Shown here in pieces: positions 8,373 to 16,205 of a stretch of 64,000 nt of DNA. Under the pieces are notes generated by a model, which searched no databases, was not told the origin of the DNA, and saw nothing but the letters and a program-made list of their open reading frames with translations. Position 1 is the stretch's first letter, and the number at the start of each line of letters is the position of its first letter. Origin of the DNA: Weeksella virosa DSM 16922 (lineage in GTDB: Bacteria > Bacteroidota > Bacteroidia > Flavobacteriales > Weeksellaceae); the NCBI RefSeq assembly GCF_000189415.1, contig NC_015144.1, forward strand, positions 1,183,501 through 1,247,500, written 5' to 3'. Both the position numbers and the translations under genes were made by a program.

Positions 8373-8834
8373 TCAAAAAGGAATGTTTTTTTTCAGGGCT
8401 AGAATATAGCCAAAATGTATTCCTTCGTGTATATTGTTAAATTGGATAGCATCTTCTATACTTTCTAGTTTTGCTCCAAAACTTGTTGAGTACGGTTTGT
8501 AGTAAGCCAATTTCTCTGACCGATAATCCTTGTAGAGCAATTTTGGTGTTTGCTCTAGAACTTCTATTAGTTCTTCAACTTCCTTTTCGCTCATTTCAGT
8601 TGTTCCGATAGTGCCTTTCTTATAGCGTTCTATAAAACTCTTATCCACGTACATTTTGGTTTCTGTAAGATAGTACATAATAAGTTGCTGTGTGGCCAAA
8701 ACATGAGCCGCATTCCAGAAAATATTATTTTTGAAACCAACTGGGATATACAACAGTTGTTGTAGAGAGTGGTTCTCGAGCTCATTAATAATGTTTTTTC
8801 TTATCAAGCCTAAATAATAGATCTGTTCCTCCAT
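8373..8834 (-). CDS. DinB-like (YfiT/DUF664 type) metal-binding helical protein
   Basis: A 153-aa four-helix-bundle protein of the DinB/YfiT superfamily. The three histidines that usually coordinate the metal are in the expected places: H44 in NAAHVLATQQ and H136 and H140 in NIHEGIHFGYILALKK. Members include thiol transferases and many proteins of unknown role, so no reaction can be assigned. It is transcribed alone, convergent with the nitroreductase, with which it shares the hairpin. Confidence 0.78.
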   Translation of the reverse strand: MEEQIYYLGLIRKNIINELENHSLQQLLYIPVGFKNNIFWNAAHVLATQQLIMYYLTETKMYVDKSFIERYKKGTIGTTEMSEKEVEELIEVLEQTPKLLYKDYRSEKLAYYKPYSTSFGAKLESIEDAIQFNNIHEGIHFGYILALKKNIPF

Positions 8835-8935
8835 TTAGTTGGGATATTTTTAGCAAATTAGAAAAAAAATATGGTATTATAGTATAAAACAATTAAAATC
8901 AGTCAAGAAGATTTCCACTTCACAAGCTTATTGCC

Positions 8936-8943
8936 TAAATTTG
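8936..8943 (+). promoter_or_regulatory. -7 promoter box (TAAATTTG) of mrp
   Basis: Exact TAnnTTTG match 22 nt before the mrp ATG. Confidence 0.5.
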
Positions 8944-8965
8944 TATGCTAAATAATGACTGAAAA

Positions 8966-10069
8966 ATGGCTTATACAAGAGATCAGATAAATGAAGTTTT
9001 AGAAAGTTTGGGGATTCGCAATTGGATGCGAAATGCACAAGTGATGGGCGAAAAAATTATATTAGACATTGCTTCGCCAACACCTACTATGCACGAGCGC
9101 AAGCGCTTAGAAGTTGCAATCAGAAATGCTTTCAGAGAACATTTACCAGAAGCAGAATTACAGCTCAATATCACGGTAGAAGTTGAAGAAAAACCAAACG
9201 AAATAAAAGGAAACCCATTACCTGGAGTGAAAAATATTATTGCAGTAGCATCAGGAAAAGGAGGTGTAGGAAAATCGACCATGGCTTCTAATTTGGCAAT
9301 AAGTTTGGCCAAAATGGGTTTCAAAGTAGGACTGTTGGATGCGGATATCTACGGTCCATCGATGCCAATTATGTTTGATGTAGAAGATGCCAAACCTTTT
9401 TCGGTAGAAGTTAACGGCAAAACAAAAATAAAACCAGTAGAAAATTACGGTGTAAAGCTTTTATCCATAGGTTTTTTCGCCGATACCGATCAGGCAATTG
9501 TTTGGCGTGGACCTATGGCAGCAAAAGCCCTTAACCAAATGTTGCGCGATGCACATTGGGGTGAGTTAGACTTTTTGCTAATCGATTTACCTCCTGGTAC
9601 AGGGGATATTCACTTATCTATTGTTCAACAAATTCCGTTGACTGGTGCCGTAGTGGTAAGTACACCACAGCCCATTGCTTTGGCAGATGCACGCAAAGGA
9701 GTAGGAATGTTTGCGATGGAAGCGATTAATGTTCCAGTACTTGGAATTGTAGAAAATATGGCTTATTTTACTCCAGAAGAGTTGCCTAATAACAAATACT
9801 ATATTTTTGGTCAAAATGGAGCAAAGAACTTAGCAGAAGATTTAGGTGTTCCTTTCTTGGGCGAGGTTCCTATAATTCAATCTATCCGTGAAGCAGCAGA
9901 CGTTGGTCGACCAGCATCCTTGCAAGAAAATACAATAGCCGCGAATATTTATGCCAATATTGCCCGAAATACTGTTCAGAGTTTAGTAGAAAGAAATGAC
10001 ACCCTACCACCAACAGAAGTTGTTCGCATTACCAATATGGCAGGATGTTCAGCAATAAACAAAAACTAA
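8966..10069 (+). CDS. mrp: Mrp/ApbC-type iron-sulfur carrier P-loop ATPase
   Basis: A 367-aa Mrp/NBP35 family ATPase that loads Fe-S clusters onto apoproteins. Residues 1-80 form a MIP18 (DUF59) domain. The deviant Walker A GKGGVGKST is at 97-105, DADIYGPS at about 125, and the Walker B-like LIDLPPGTGD near 205. The bridging CxxC that holds the cluster in classical ApbC/Nbp35 proteins is absent: the equivalent segment reads ENMAYFTPEELPNNKYYIFG. The only late cysteine is C361 near the C-terminus. The NifU-domain gene follows after 6 nt, so the pair is an operon devoted to Fe-S transfer. Confidence 0.93.
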   Translation: MAYTRDQINEVLESLGIRNWMRNAQVMGEKIILDIASPTPTMHERKRLEVAIRNAFREHLPEAELQLNITVEVEEKPNEIKGNPLPGVKNIIAVASGKGGVGKSTMASNLAISLAKMGFKVGLLDADIYGPSMPIMFDVEDAKPFSVEVNGKTKIKPVENYGVKLLSIGFFADTDQAIVWRGPMAAKALNQMLRDAHWGELDFLLIDLPPGTGDIHLSIVQQIPLTGAVVVSTPQPIALADARKGVGMFAMEAINVPVLGIVENMAYFTPEELPNNKYYIFGQNGAKNLAEDLGVPFLGEVPIIQSIREAADVGRPASLQENTIAANIYANIARNTVQSLVERNDTLPPTEVVRITNMAGCSAINKN

Positions 10070-10075
10070 AACACT

Positions 10076-10357
10076 ATGAATACAGAACTTATTGATAATG
10101 TCCATAAAGCATTGGACGAAATCCGTCCTTTTCTTAATTCGGATGGTGGAGATATCGAACTTGTAGAGGTAAAAGATAATGTCGTAAAAGTAAGATTAAA
10201 AGGCGCCTGCACGTCTTGTTCTGTGAATCAAATGACCTTGAAAGCAGGGGTAGAAACTACTGTGAAAAAGTTTGTTCCAGAAATAATTAAGGTAATCGAT
10301 GTATCGAGCCAAGAGAATGCCGGTGAAGACGAATCACATTCTACCGAACATTCATAG
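10076..10357 (+). CDS. NifU C-terminal-domain Fe-S scaffold/carrier protein
   Basis: A 93-aa stand-alone Nfu domain. The cluster-binding CxxC lies in GACTSCSVNQMTLK (C45, C48), preceded by the family block LNSDGGDIELVEV. Nfu proteins carry [4Fe-4S] clusters to targets, commonly as dimers bridged through the CxxC. It sits 6 nt behind mrp, which itself lacks a CxxC, so Nfu may supply the thiols for the pair; that is an inference. The C-terminus is acidic and His-containing. A hairpin terminator follows. Confidence 0.9.
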   Translation: MNTELIDNVHKALDEIRPFLNSDGGDIELVEVKDNVVKVRLKGACTSCSVNQMTLKAGVETTVKKFVPEIIKVIDVSSQENAGEDESHSTEHS

Positions 10358-10380
10358 AAAAAAGAGAGTATTGTTCAACT

Positions 10381-10414
10381 AAAACTCGTTTCGACTGGAG
10401 CGAGTTTTATTTTG
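10381..10414 (+). terminator. Terminator after the mrp-nfu operon
   Basis: Stem AAAACTCG/CGAGTTTT (10381-10388 with 10401-10408), 12-nt loop, followed by a T-rich tail. Confidence 0.65.
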
Positions 10415-10423
10415 GCAAAGAAT

Positions 10424-10439
10424 TTGACATTATTGTCAA
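10424..10439. repeat. Short inverted repeat upstream of the DUF3108 gene
   Basis: Perfect 6-bp inverted repeat TTGACA-TTAT-TGTCAA, 17 nt before the start codon. It could be an operator half-site pair, but the short length allows chance. Confidence 0.3.
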
Positions 10440-10455
10440 TACTAAACCAAGTGAT

Positions 10456-11226
10456 ATGTATATGAAACGAATTTACAGTGTGCTTTTTGTTTTTATGTTG
10501 ATGATAAGCACACAGGCACAGTTCAACTTCAAATCGGGTGAGTTTTTAAAATATAGAATTCACTATTCTGGCCTGAATGCTGGTTTCGCAACACTGAATG
10601 TAAAAAACATGAAATACGATGGTCGCGACCATTTTCATATAGTAGGAAAAGGAAGCTCTTCGGGTGCAGTAAGGGCTTTCTACAAGGTAGATGATGTGTA
10701 TGAAACATTTATAGATAAAAGCATTTTCAAGCCCACAAAATTTATAAGAAATATTAGCGAAGGAGGTTACGAGCGCTATCAGATTTATTACTTCAATCAT
10801 AGCGACCAATATGCGATTGTAGATGATGTAAAACGTAACAAATCGGCATCGGTGAAGTTTTTTGGTGAAGCTTACGATTTACTATCGGTTGTGTATTCTT
10901 TGCGTAATGAAGATCATACGAAACTGGTCGAAGGACAATTTCTCGATCGGAATATTTTCTTGGGCGATGAAACCTATAAATTCAGAATAAAAATTTTAGG
11001 TAGAGAAGAAAAGAAAACTAAATTTGGTAAAATCAACACAATTATGATCAGACCTTATGTGCAAGAGGGACGTGTTTTTAAAGAATCCGAGAGTGTAACA
11101 ATGTGGATTACAGATGATGCAAATATGATTCCGGTTTCGGTAAAAGCTTCCTTGGTCGTAGGGTCACTTAATGCAGATATTTATGAATATAAAAATCTGA
11201 AATATCCAATCAATTTTGTAAAATAA
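10456..11226 (+). CDS. DUF3108 domain secreted protein
   Basis: A 256-aa exported protein with a signal peptide (about residues 1-21, cleavage after TQA). The DUF3108 region begins with GEFLKYRIHYSGLNAGFATL at 27-46. The protein is predicted to be mostly beta-strand and periplasmic or outer-membrane associated. The family is found beside envelope genes in Bacteroidota and Proteobacteria and has no assigned reaction. An ATG at 10462 (residue 3) is an alternative start. It converges on aat with 4 nt between stop codons. Confidence 0.82.
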   Translation: MYMKRIYSVLFVFMLMISTQAQFNFKSGEFLKYRIHYSGLNAGFATLNVKNMKYDGRDHFHIVGKGSSSGAVRAFYKVDDVYETFIDKSIFKPTKFIRNISEGGYERYQIYYFNHSDQYAIVDDVKRNKSASVKFFGEAYDLLSVVYSLRNEDHTKLVEGQFLDRNIFLGDETYKFRIKILGREEKKTKFGKINTIMIRPYVQEGRVFKESESVTMWITDDANMIPVSVKASLVVGSLNADIYEYKNLKYPINFVK

Positions 11227-11230
11227 AAAA

Positions 11231-11866
11231 TTACTTAGAAATATACTGTAAAAAGGTTTCGGCACTAATCATTTCAGCACCCAGGCTTTCTAGGTGTTCG
11301 GTGTAGACTTGGCAATCAATCAGGTCGTATTCATGAAAGTTCGTTGCTATAAAATGGATAAAGCCTGCTTTCGAAGCATTGCTTACTTTGCTAAACATGC
11401 TCTCACCGCAGAAAACACGTCCTACCTCTATCCCATAAAAACCGCCGACTAAGGTGTCTTCTTCCCAAACTTCGATACTCTTTGCCCACCCTAAACGATG
11501 CAACTCTACGTATGCCTCGATCATTTCTTCGGTGAGCCATGTTCCGTCTTGATTTTTGCGAGGAATCTCTGCACAAAGTCTGATAACTTGTTCGAAGGCC
11601 AGGTTTTCGGTAAAATGAAATTGCTGATTGCGAAAAACTTTCCGCATCGTTTTAGATACTTTTAAATTCGCTGGAAAAAGAACAAAACGCTCTGGAGGAA
11701 ACCACCACAAAATAGGATCCTCCTGATTGAACCAAGGGAAGATTCCTTTGCTATACGCCAATAGCAAGCGTTCCGGAGACAAATCACCACCAATGGCTAA
11801 GATTCCTTCTTCGCTTGCATGTACATAATCTGGGAAATAATTATCAGTAGAATTGAGCCAAATCAT
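11231..11866 (-). CDS. aat: Leucyl/phenylalanyl-tRNA--protein transferase
   Basis: Aat adds Leu or Phe from aminoacyl-tRNA to N-terminal Arg/Lys of proteins, the tagging step of the N-degron pathway. The 211-aa protein has the family hallmarks: ILAIGGDLSPERLLLAYSKG at 22-41, then FPWF...WWFPPERFVLF, the acyl-pocket LVGGFYGIEVGRVFCGESMFS, and an ASKAGF segment. It is complete with its own ATG. ClpS/ClpA partners are not in the window. A terminator for the upstream DUF3127 gene abuts the start, so transcription must begin close to the ATG or read through. Confidence 0.95.
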   Translation of the reverse strand: MIWLNSTDNYFPDYVHASEEGILAIGGDLSPERLLLAYSKGIFPWFNQEDPILWWFPPERFVLFPANLKVSKTMRKVFRNQQFHFTENLAFEQVIRLCAEIPRKNQDGTWLTEEMIEAYVELHRLGWAKSIEVWEEDTLVGGFYGIEVGRVFCGESMFSKVSNASKAGFIHFIATNFHEYDLIDCQVYTEHLESLGAEMISAETFLQYISK

Positions 11867-11867
11867 A

Positions 11868-11896
11868 ATAAAAAACGTGCCTTTACGACACGTTGT
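11868..11896 (-). terminator. Terminator after the DUF3127 gene (minus strand)
   Basis: Inverted repeat AACGTG/CACGTT (11874-11879 with 11889-11894). The A run below 11874 reads as T6 on the minus strand. Confidence 0.5.
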
Positions 11897-11913
11897 ATTG
11901 TTTAAGATTTTCC

Positions 11914-12276
11914 TTAAAAAGGTAAATCATCATCATCATTACTAAAATCTGTCGGTGGAGCAGGGGTAATTTGCTGGTATTGGTCTGGAGACGGAGCAGC
12001 ATCGGCCAAGCTTTCGATTCTCCATCCCTGAATAGAGTTGAAATATTTAGCTACACCCTCTGGGTTAATCCATTCACGACCACGAATATTGATTGATATA
12101 CGAACCTCTTGTCCTTCTCTGTAATTGTTTAATAAATCGGTTTTGTCTTGGGTAAATTCTACCAAAATATCTTGAGGATATTGTTCTTGCGTTGTAATAA
12201 CGATTTCTCTTTTCTTGAAACTTGCTGTAATGTTTTGAGTTTCAAATATTTTCTTGATTCTTCCTGTAATTTCCAT
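11914..12276 (-). CDS. DUF3127 domain protein with SSB-like acidic C-terminal tip
   Basis: A 120-aa Bacteroidota-specific DUF3127 protein. The body (residues 1-90) is predicted to be a beta-barrel of OB-fold type. A linker rich in Pro, Gln and Ser follows, then an acidic tail ending DDDDLPF. That tail is nearly the same as the end of the true SSB encoded at 37584-38015 (KDDLPF), the docking peptide for recombination and repair enzymes. The frame is open to 12300, but a -7 box at 12298-12305 overlaps that start, so the ATG at 12276 is chosen. It is monocistronic, with a terminator below. Function is unknown; an SSB-interactome role is an inference from the tail. Confidence 0.85.
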   Translation of the reverse strand: MEITGRIKKIFETQNITASFKKREIVITTQEQYPQDILVEFTQDKTDLLNNYREGQEVRISINIRGREWINPEGVAKYFNSIQGWRIESLADAAPSPDQYQQITPAPPTDFSNDDDDLPF

Positions 12277-12297
12277 ATAAATCTTACTTCTTTGATA

Positions 12298-12305
12298 CAA
12301 AGTTA
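12298..12305 (-). promoter_or_regulatory. -7 promoter box of the DUF3127 gene
   Basis: Complement of CAAAGTTA gives TAACTTTG, a TAnnTTTG match 21 nt upstream of the chosen ATG. Confidence 0.5.
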
Positions 12306-12342
12306 GTAGATTTCAACAAATAAAAAATTTTGTGTTAGATAT

Positions 12343-12372
12343 TTTGTCAATAAAAATATTAATGTATATTTG
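12343..12372 (+). promoter_or_regulatory. -33/-7 promoter of tRNA-Leu
   Basis: TTTG at 12343-12346 and TATATTTG at 12365-12372 with an 18-nt spacer. This is the best full-length Bacteroidota promoter in the window, 11 nt before the mature tRNA. Confidence 0.65.
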
Positions 12373-12383
12373 CAATCTCAAAT

Positions 12384-12465
12384 GCGGGCGTGGTGGAATT
12401 GGTAGACACGCTAGACTTAGGATCTAGTGCCGCAAGGTGTGAGAGTTCGAGTCTCTCCGCCCGTA
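12384..12465 (+). tRNA. tRNA-Leu (anticodon UAG)
   Basis: An 82-nt cloverleaf. The acceptor arms are GCGGGCG and CGCCCGT (G1-U72 wobble) with discriminator A73; CCA is not encoded. The anticodon stem CTAGA/TCTAG encloses the loop CTTAGGA, giving UAG, which reads CUN leucine codons. The GTTCGA T-loop and a type II variable arm are present, as expected for tRNA-Leu. Confidence 0.95.
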
Positions 12466-12470
12466 CTGTA

Positions 12471-12505
12471 AAAGCTTCAATTAGAAATAATTGGAGCTTT
12501 TTTTA
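12471..12505 (+). terminator. Terminator after tRNA-Leu
   Basis: Stem AAAGCTTCAATT/AATTGGAGCTTT (12471-12482 with 12489-12500, one mismatch or wobble) followed by T5. Confidence 0.8.
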
Positions 12506-12627
12506 TGCTCGAAAAGTTTAGTTATATAACTCAAAAGCTTCAATGTTTAGGTTTTTTTTAACAAACAGGGGTGGTTTTTGGTGTGTTAATTGCTTGATGT
12601 ATAAGTAATAACATAAAATATAAAAAA

Positions 12628-12822
12628 ATGAATGCACAAGAGTTAGAAGGAAAATGGAAAAGAATCAAAGGAGCTGTAAAAGAAAAATACGGTGAGTGGT
12701 TCGACGATGATAAAGTATATGTAGAAGGAAAATGGGATCAAATAGTCGGGAAAATCCAAGAAAAAACTGGAAGAACCCGTGAAGATATCGAGAAAGAAAT
12801 TAAGAATTGGAAAGAGGATTAA
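12628..12822 (+). CDS. CsbD-like stress-response protein
   Basis: A 64-aa hydrophilic, highly charged CsbD-family protein. It shows the two-part pattern WKRIKGAVKEKYG and WDQIVGKIQEKTG, the internal near-repeat characteristic of the family, and ends with a Lys/Glu-rich helix. CsbD proteins are induced by general stress in Bacillus (sigma-B) and are abundant in many bacteria, but their molecular role is unknown. The gene stands alone between tRNA-Leu and a terminator. No sigma-B-like element was recognised in the 120 bp upstream. Confidence 0.88.
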   Translation: MNAQELEGKWKRIKGAVKEKYGEWFDDDKVYVEGKWDQIVGKIQEKTGRTREDIEKEIKNWKED

Positions 12823-12850
12823 TATCGAATATCTGTCAGAAATACTTTAG

Positions 12851-12878
12851 AAAACTGGAATTGTTCCAGTTTTTTTTA
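12851..12878 (+). terminator. Terminator after the csbD-like gene
   Basis: Stem AAAACTGGAA/TTCCAGTTTT (12851-12860 with 12864-12873), 3-nt loop, T8 tail. Confidence 0.8.
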
Positions 12879-12903
12879 TATAAGAATTATTACTCTTGAC
12901 CAC

Positions 12904-12932
12904 AAAAAAAGCGTCTCTAGAAAAGAGACGCT
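12904..12932 (-). terminator. Terminator of the fbp-SUFU transcript (minus strand)
   Basis: A 9-bp stem AGCGTCTCT/AGAGACGCT (12910-12918 with 12924-12932) with a 5-nt loop. The A7 run on its left becomes T7 on the minus strand. It lies about 180 nt beyond the SUFU stop. Confidence 0.75.
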
Positions 12933-13109
12933 CAAACTAAGTTTAAACTTAATTTACCAACCTAAAACCTATGAAAAATAACTAAGCTTATTCCAAATAT
13001 AAGGATTAAGTAAGAATTTCCTCCACAAGATAGCTAAGTGTTTTTTATTTGCAAGAAGATAATCTACATTTTAACTAAATTTTATTATTGATTTCGTAGC
13101 CAACTCTAC
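12933..13109. other. Noncoding 3' region with a leader-like remnant
   Basis: No gene of credible length. On the + strand, near 12957-12985, a run CCTAAAACCT precedes ATGAAAAAT, which resembles the 5' leader and start of many flavobacterial secreted-protein genes. The frame stops after four codons (ATG AAA AAT AAC TAA). It may be a decayed gene start or chance. Confidence 0.3.
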
Positions 13110-13745
13110 TTATACCACACAAATGAATTGTGGGTTATTCTGCTTAATTTCTTGTACCACAGCCTTAATATGAGGATATGAAGGTTCATTTTCAAGACTT
13201 TTTAAAGTACTACTATTGATGCCAATAATTTGTAAAAATTTAACTTTTCCGTGAGGTGTTTCTATTTCTCCAAGCTCAGGATCTTTTATAAAAATAATTC
13301 CTACAATATCGTTATCGGTATCTTGTCGAATTGTACCCCCCAAGGGCATGAACTGAAATTCATCAAAATATATTTTTGTTTCATATACAAACCGACCCAA
13401 GTTCTGCAATACATTTATTGCCCAAAAAGGATCTTCGCCATGGTCTTTTGCCGATGGTTTTACACGAAAAGAAAACTCGAATCCCCATTTACTGTATTCC
13501 CCCGAAATAGCCTCTTCGTTGTAATATAAATGAGACATACCATAGCTAATCAGATGGTCGTAATGATCAGTTCTATAAATAGCCACGCCGTCCAAAGCAT
13601 CTTCTCCACCTTCGAAACTCAATACATGTGGAGAATAGAAATTTGGCGTAGCATTGGGGTAGATTTTCTTCAATGCATCCTCGATAAATAGGGCTCCTAC
13701 AGCTTGCTTCTTGTTGTAGGTCGATTGGTATGATTGTAAATCCAT
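13110..13745 (-). CDS. Suppressor-of-fused (SUFU) domain protein
   Basis: A 211-aa protein made almost wholly of a SUFU-like domain. The diagnostic core KWGFEFSFRVK (about residues 85-95) is preceded by DGVAIYRTDHYDHLISYGMSHLYY, and the later PLGGTIRQ...GIIFIKDPELG and LQIIGI blocks match bacterial SUFU proteins. Bacterial SUFU-superfamily proteins have been proposed as immunity proteins in polymorphic toxin systems, but many are stand-alone and uncharacterised. Here it lies 16 nt behind fbp in an apparent operon and no toxin gene is near, so an immunity role has no local support. Confidence 0.82.
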   Translation of the reverse strand: MDLQSYQSTYNKKQAVGALFIEDALKKIYPNATPNFYSPHVLSFEGGEDALDGVAIYRTDHYDHLISYGMSHLYYNEEAISGEYSKWGFEFSFRVKPSAKDHGEDPFWAINVLQNLGRFVYETKIYFDEFQFMPLGGTIRQDTDNDIVGIIFIKDPELGEIETPHGKVKFLQIIGINSSTLKSLENEPSYPHIKAVVQEIKQNNPQFICVV

Positions 13746-13761
13746 AAAAGATTTTGGTGTG

Positions 13762-14781
13762 TTATTGACTGTCTTTTTCTGCTTGCATAAAAGCCTCGGC
13801 TTTTTCTACCATATTTTTAGAGCCGCAGAAAAATGGTACACGCTGATGTAGTTCGGTTGGTTGAATATCCAAGATTCTATGAAAACCGTCACTAGCTTTT
13901 CCGCCAGCTTGTTCTGCAATAAAAGCCATCGGGTTACACTCGTACAAGAGACGCAATTTGCCATTCGGATTATTGGTTCCAGATGGATAAATATAAATAC
14001 CTCCTTTCAGCATATTTCTATGGAAATCTGAGCATAAAGACCCAATGTAACGAGAAGTGTAAGGGCGTTCGCCTTCTTCTTCTTGACAATATTTGATGTA
14101 TTTTTTTACTCCAGCCGGGAATTTAGCATAATTTCCTTCGTTGATCGAATAAATATTTCCGTCTTCAGGAATTTTCATGTCAGGGTGAGAAAGATAAAAC
14201 GTACCGATTCCAGGGTTAAGCGTAAAACCATTTACTCCGTTTCCGGTGGTATACACTAACATGGTAGAAGTACCGTATACAATATATCCTGCTGCTACCT
14301 GTTGATTACCAGGTTGTAGAAAATCTTCTTGCGTTACAGGTGTACCAGGTTCGGAAATTCTTCGGTAAATAGAAAAAATTGTTCCTACCGAAACATTTAC
14401 ATCAATATTAGATGACCCATCGAGCGGATCGATTAAAACAACATATTTACTGTTTTTGGCATTCGTAGTACAAGGAATTTCTATATAGTCTTCGTTTTCT
14501 TCAGAAGCAATTCCGCAGACCACTTCTCGTTGTGAGAGCGTGTCGATAAACACTTCATTAGCGTAAACATCTAATTTTTGTTGACGTTCTCCTTGCACAT
14601 TCTCTTCACCATATTCGCCTAAAATATTCACCAAGCCAGCTTTGTTTACTTTGTAATTAACGATTTTGGTGGCTAATTTTATGGAACTTAGTAATCGGCT
14701 AAGCTCACCACTCGAATACACAAAATCATCTTGTTTTTGGATGATGAATTCGCCTAAAGTGGGATGGGTGTTTTGTGTCAT
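13762..14781 (-). CDS. fbp: Fructose-1,6-bisphosphatase, class I
   Basis: Hydrolyses fructose-1,6-bisphosphate to fructose-6-phosphate, the committed step of gluconeogenesis. The 339-aa length is standard. Metal and substrate motifs are intact: GIASEENED with the Glu ligands at 94-95, then [20 protein letters not shown] with D118 and D121, the substrate loop near [13 protein letters not shown], and the C-terminal [22 protein letters not shown] -7 box lies 23 nt upstream of the ATG. The SUFU gene follows in the same transcript and a terminator lies at 12904-12932. Confidence 0.96.
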   Translation of the reverse strand: MTQNTHPTLGEFIIQKQDDFVYSSGELSRLLSSIKLATKIVNYKVNKAGLVNILGEYGEENVQGERQQKLDVYANEVFIDTLSQREVVCGIASEENEDYIEIPCTTNAKNSKYVVLIDPLDGSSNIDVNVSVGTIFSIYRRISEPGTPVTQEDFLQPGNQQVAAGYIVYGTSTMLVYTTGNGVNGFTLNPGIGTFYLSHPDMKIPEDGNIYSINEGNYAKFPAGVKKYIKYCQEEEGERPYTSRYIGSLCSDFHRNMLKGGIYIYPSGTNNPNGKLRLLYECNPMAFIAEQAGGKASDGFHRILDIQPTELHQRVPFFCGSKNMVEKAEAFMQAEKDSQ

Positions 14782-14803
14782 AATAGTTTATAAGTTTGTT
14801 TAG

Positions 14804-14811
14804 CAAAATTA
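14804..14811 (-). promoter_or_regulatory. -7 promoter box of fbp
   Basis: Complement of CAAAATTA gives TAATTTTG, an exact TAnnTTTG match 23 nt upstream of the fbp ATG. Confidence 0.5.
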
Positions 14812-14922
14812 GGAAGATATTTTAGGATTTGAAAGTTTTATCGGGTTGATATATTTCTTGCTTATATTTCCTTATTTGTTTTTTTGTTCTGAGTACATTC
14901 TATTATAAATCGGTAAGTTGCG

Positions 14923-14930
14923 TATCTTTA
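14923..14930 (+). promoter_or_regulatory. -7 promoter box (TATCTTTA) of lysC-olsF
   Basis: TAnnTTT match with A in place of the final G, 33 nt before the lysC ATG, divergent from fbp. Confidence 0.4.
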
Positions 14931-14962
14931 CAGACTAAATAAATAGCGAATCTACAAATAGA

Positions 14963-16204
14963 ATGAAGGTATATAAATTTGGAGGAGCATCGGTGAAAGA
15001 TGCAGAAAGTATCCGAAACGTTGCGCAAGTTTTGCAAAAAGTAGGTTATTCGGATGTTTGTATGATAATTTCTGCCATGGGAAAAACTACCAATGCTTTA
15101 GAAGAGGTAGTGGCTTTGTATGTAGAGCAAGTAGATTATCAGACCAAAATAAACGAAATCAAAGAACAACATCTGCAAGTTGTTCAGGATTTATTCGATC
15201 AGCCCAAAAGAACAACGCAAGCGGTCGAGAATCTTTTTTCGGATCTGGAAGCTTTTTTAAGACGCAATAAATCGCCAAATTATAACTATATCTACGATCA
15301 GGTGGTGTGTAAGGGCGAGCTGGTCTCAACTACAATCGTAAGCGAATATCTCAACACTGTTGGCATTCATAATGCGTGGTACGATGTGCGAGAGTATATC
15401 AAAACTGATGATACTTACCGAGAAGGGCAAGTGGATTGGGAAAAAACACAAAAGGCTATCGCAACATTGCCAAAAGATAGAATGATTATTACACAAGGTT
15501 TTTTGGGATCGGATGCTAATTTTTTCACGACAACACTCGGTAGAGAAGGTTCTGACTATTCGGCAGCTATTTTTGCTTACTGTCTAGATGCAGAAAGTAT
15601 GACAATCTGGAAAGATGTACCCGGTGTACTGAATGCGGACCCACGTTATTTTGAGGATACCGTTTTGCTCGATCGTATTTCGTACGAAGAAGCCATTGAG
15701 TTAGCATACTACGGAGCATCTGTCATCCATCCGAAAACAATGCAGCCGTTGCAAAATAAAAATATCCCATTTTTTGTGAAGTCTTTTTATGAGCCATTAG
15801 CTCCCGGAACTTCGGTAGGACAAGGCCAGAAAATTTCACCAAAAACAGCCTGTTATATCCTGAAAAAAGATCAACATTTATTGCATATTTCCAGTATAGA
15901 CTTCTCGTTTATTACAGAAGAAAATTTAAGCGCAATCTTCAATGCTTTGTATGATGCGAAGATTAAAGTAAATTTGATGCAAAATTCAGCAATTAGTTTA
16001 TCTTTATGCGTAGAGGATAAGTATCAACACCTAAACGAATTATTAAACCAACTCAACCATGACTATAAAATCTCACACGAAAAGGGTGTAAATCTATATA
16101 CTATAAGGCATTATGATGATAATTCCGATCAGTGCCTTGCCGGTAAAGAAGAATTATTACGTCAAACGTTTAAAGAAACACTACAAATAGTAACCAAATC
16201 TTAA
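14963..16204 (+). CDS. lysC: Monofunctional aspartate kinase
   Basis: Phosphorylates aspartate at the entry to lysine, threonine, methionine and diaminopimelate synthesis. The 413-aa protein has the amino-acid-kinase domain first, with KFGGASV at 5-11 (a variant of KFGGTSV), a GREGSDYSAAIFA phosphoacceptor/ATP block near 193-205, and the WKDVPGVLNADPR loop at about 213-225. A C-terminal ACT region (from about residue 300) could mediate feedback control. The homoserine dehydrogenase domain of ThrA-type enzymes is absent. The olsF-like gene starts 1 nt after the stop, so the two are co-transcribed and probably coupled. Confidence 0.93.
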   Translation: MKVYKFGGASVKDAESIRNVAQVLQKVGYSDVCMIISAMGKTTNALEEVVALYVEQVDYQTKINEIKEQHLQVVQDLFDQPKRTTQAVENLFSDLEAFLRRNKSPNYNYIYDQVVCKGELVSTTIVSEYLNTVGIHNAWYDVREYIKTDDTYREGQVDWEKTQKAIATLPKDRMIITQGFLGSDANFFTTTLGREGSDYSAAIFAYCLDAESMTIWKDVPGVLNADPRYFEDTVLLDRISYEEAIELAYYGASVIHPKTMQPLQNKNIPFFVKSFYEPLAPGTSVGQGQKISPKTACYILKKDQHLLHISSIDFSFITEENLSAIFNALYDAKIKVNLMQNSAISLSLCVEDKYQHLNELLNQLNHDYKISHEKGVNLYTIRHYDDNSDQCLAGKEELLRQTFKETLQIVTKS

Positions 16205-16205
16205 C

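Noticed and set aside
8966-10069. Mrp as a ParA/MinD partition protein
   Set aside because: The N-terminal DUF59 domain and the neighbouring Nfu gene identify it as an Fe-S carrier; no parB or minC/E is near.
13110-13745. SUFU gene as part of a toxin-immunity locus
   Set aside because: No toxin, Rhs or T6SS gene lies near; the gene is in the fbp transcript.
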